A DNA stretch of 6,557 bases from Acinetobacter sp. (GTDB taxonomy: Bacteria; Pseudomonadota; Gammaproteobacteria; Pseudomonadales; Moraxellaceae): positions 1 to 6,557 of the forward strand of contig JASLHF010000245.1 of assembly GCA_030152275.1 (NCBI GenBank), in the 5' to 3' direction. How positions within the stretch are numbered: the stretch's first letter is position 1; each line of letters starts with the position of its first letter. Below, piece after piece: positions 5,751 through 6,557 of this stretch. Below the pieces are notes generated by a model that searched no databases, was not told where the DNA came from, and worked only from the letters and a program-made list of their open reading frames with translations. Both the position numbers and the translations under genes were made by a program.

Positions 5751-6461
5751 TCAGCCCAGCGCCACATCCGCACGGGTCGAGAAGCGGTAGCCGGTGCCGC
5801 GCACAGTCTGCACATAGCGGTCTGCGCCATACGGCTCCAGCACTTTGCGCAGGCGGCGGATATGCACATCAATCGTGCTGTCTTCAATATACACGTTTCC
5901 GCCCCACACTTGGTCAAGTAATTGCGCGCGGGTGTAAGCGCGTTCAGGGTGCGTCATGAAAAAGGCCAGCAAGCGGTATTCGGTTGGCCCCATGTCTAAA
6001 ATGCTGTCGCCATGGCTGACGCGCTGGCTCACAGGATCAAGCACCAAACCATTGGCATCAATGGTTTTTTCACCGCCCAAGGCATTGGAACGGCGCAACA
6101 CCGCCTTAATGCGCGAAACCAGTTCGCGGGTTGAAAATGGTTTAGTCATGTAGTCATCTGCGCCAGCATCCAGACCTTGCACTTTATGGTCTTCTTCGCC
6201 GCGCGCAGTGAGCATAATGACTGGGATTTCAGATAAAGTTTCGTCACGCTTCAGGCGGCGGCACAAGTCAACGCCACTGACGCCGCCCGGCATCATCCAG
6301 TCCAGCAGGATAAGGGCAGGGCGCTGATCAACGATCATTTGATGCGCTTGTTTGGCATCTTCAGCTTGCTGGCACTGGAAACCGGCCATATCTAAAGAGG
6401 TATGGATCATTTCCCTGATCGGGAGTTCGTCGTCGACAATCAATATGTAGTCATCTTTCAC
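5751..6461 (-). CDS. phoB: Phosphate-regulon response regulator PhoB
   Basis: Transcription factor of the OmpR/PhoB class that, once phosphorylated by PhoR, binds Pho boxes and recruits sigma-70 RNA polymerase to phosphate-starvation genes. In 236 residues it has a receiver domain (about 4-122) with the acidic pair D10/D11, phospho-acceptor D54 in LILLDWMMPGG, T85, and K107 in KPF, then a winged-helix DNA-binding domain (about 133-230) with the recognition-helix region STIDVHIRRLRKVL at 195-208 and the wing RGTGYRF at 221-227. The match to enterobacterial PhoB is strong, including the WMMPGG loop. The start codon is GTG (6461-6459) with only AGGG about nine bases upstream. There is no in-frame ATG between it and the upstream stop at 6518-6516, and the protein begins normally just before ILIVDDE. 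Two Pho-box-like elements upstream suggest autoregulation. It is followed 39 bp later by phoR. Confidence 0.97.
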   Translation of the reverse strand: MKDDYILIVDDELPIREMIHTSLDMAGFQCQQAEDAKQAHQMIVDQRPALILLDWMMPGGVSGVDLCRRLKRDETLSEIPVIMLTARGEEDHKVQGLDAGADDYMTKPFSTRELVSRIKAVLRRSNALGGEKTIDANGLVLDPVSQRVSHGDSILDMGPTEYRLLAFFMTHPERAYTRAQLLDQVWGGNVYIEDSTIDVHIRRLRKVLEPYGADRYVQTVRGTGYRFSTRADVALG

Positions 6462-6484
6462 AGCGCAATACCCTATTTCATCTA

Positions 6485-6498
6485 AACGGTGGACCGTT
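6485..6498. promoter_or_regulatory. Perfect 14-bp dyad in the phoB leader, possible operator
   Basis: AACGGT (6485-6490), two bases, ACCGTT (6493-6498) is a perfect inverted repeat 23 bp upstream of the phoB GTG. A two-base loop is too short for a stable hairpin, so a dimeric repressor site is the likelier reading. It lies downstream of both Pho boxes and abuts the possible -10 TATAGA (6503-6498). Confidence 0.4.
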
Positions 6499-6506
6499 CT
6501 ATATTT

Positions 6507-6524
6507 ATGACAGGCTTATTACAA
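6507..6524 (-). promoter_or_regulatory. Pho box, proximal, upstream of phoB
   Basis: The minus strand reads TTGTAAT-AAGC-CTGTCAT: two 7-bp half-sites 11 bp apart, as in the enterobacterial Pho box (CTGTCAT, four bases, CTGTCAT). The second half is a perfect match and the first matches 5 of 7. A possible -10 (TATAGA, 6503-6498) begins only three bases downstream, closer than the roughly 10 bp usual at Pho promoters, so the exact promoter is uncertain. Confidence 0.65.
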
Positions 6525-6533
6525 AGATTAATT

Positions 6534-6551
6534 ATGACAGTATCATTGCAA
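6534..6551 (-). promoter_or_regulatory. Pho box, distal, upstream of phoB
   Basis: The minus strand reads TTGCAAT-GATA-CTGTCAT, the same 7-4-7 layout as the proximal element and 27 bp away from it start to start. The second half is a perfect CTGTCAT and the first matches 4 of 7. TGTAAT (6523-6518), ten bases downstream, could be the -10 for this box, overlapping the proximal element. Confidence 0.55.
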
Positions 6552-6557
6552 AACCGT

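Noticed and set aside
5726..6153. Open frames overlapping phoB (5726-5917 minus, 5956-6153 plus)
   Set aside because: The PhoB frame is unambiguous over the region, and these frames have no domain similarity I can see.
1..6557. Search for a new defence, mobile or biosynthetic system in the window
   Set aside because: All complete genes belong to well-known families with intact ordinary domains. No integrase, transposase, toxin-antitoxin pair, CRISPR repeat or reverse transcriptase is visible; only the truncated methyltransferase hints at something beyond the left edge.

Overview
The window looks like chromosomal DNA from a gammaproteobacterium of the Moraxellaceae, most likely Acinetobacter. 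This rests on the character of the PhoB/PhoR pair and on the pirin/OsmC/GST gene set, both recognised from memory without a search. By eye the coding DNA is richer in G+C than the well-known A. baumannii genomes, so an environmental, higher-GC species is plausible. The genus call is an inference.

Layout: (1) Bases 1-139 hold the first 46 codons of a minus-strand C5-cytosine DNA methyltransferase that runs off the left edge. (2) Bases 299-1642 (minus) encode a membrane-anchored GGDEF diguanylate cyclase with intact active and inhibitory sites. (3) Bases 1643-2024 are a very AT-rich divergent spacer followed by a GC-rich leader containing a perfect hairpin. (4) Three plus-strand genes follow with spacers of 102 and 103 bp: a pirin-family protein (2025-2972; a longer start at 1920 is possible), an OsmC-family protein (3075-3473) and a glutathione S-transferase (3577-4236). 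(5) After a 116-bp convergent spacer come phoR (4353-5711) and phoB (5751-6461), both on the minus strand and transcribed phoB then phoR. The right edge (6462-6557) holds the phoB regulatory region.

Function: PhoB and PhoR form the phosphate-starvation two-component system. Two 18-bp Pho-box-like elements and a perfect dyad sit upstream of phoB, suggesting positive autoregulation plus possibly a second regulator. Pirin, OsmC and GST are plausibly a small redox or electrophile-defence cluster. The cyclase makes c-di-GMP and has no visible link to its neighbours.

I see no phage, transposon, CRISPR array, tRNA or rRNA. I do not see a new multi-gene system. The most interesting signals are regulatory and repetitive: the duplicated Pho boxes, the dyad, the pirin leader hairpin, 15-bp repeats in the plus-strand spacers, slippage-prone repeats in the 5' part of the cyclase gene, and direct repeats ahead of the methyltransferase.
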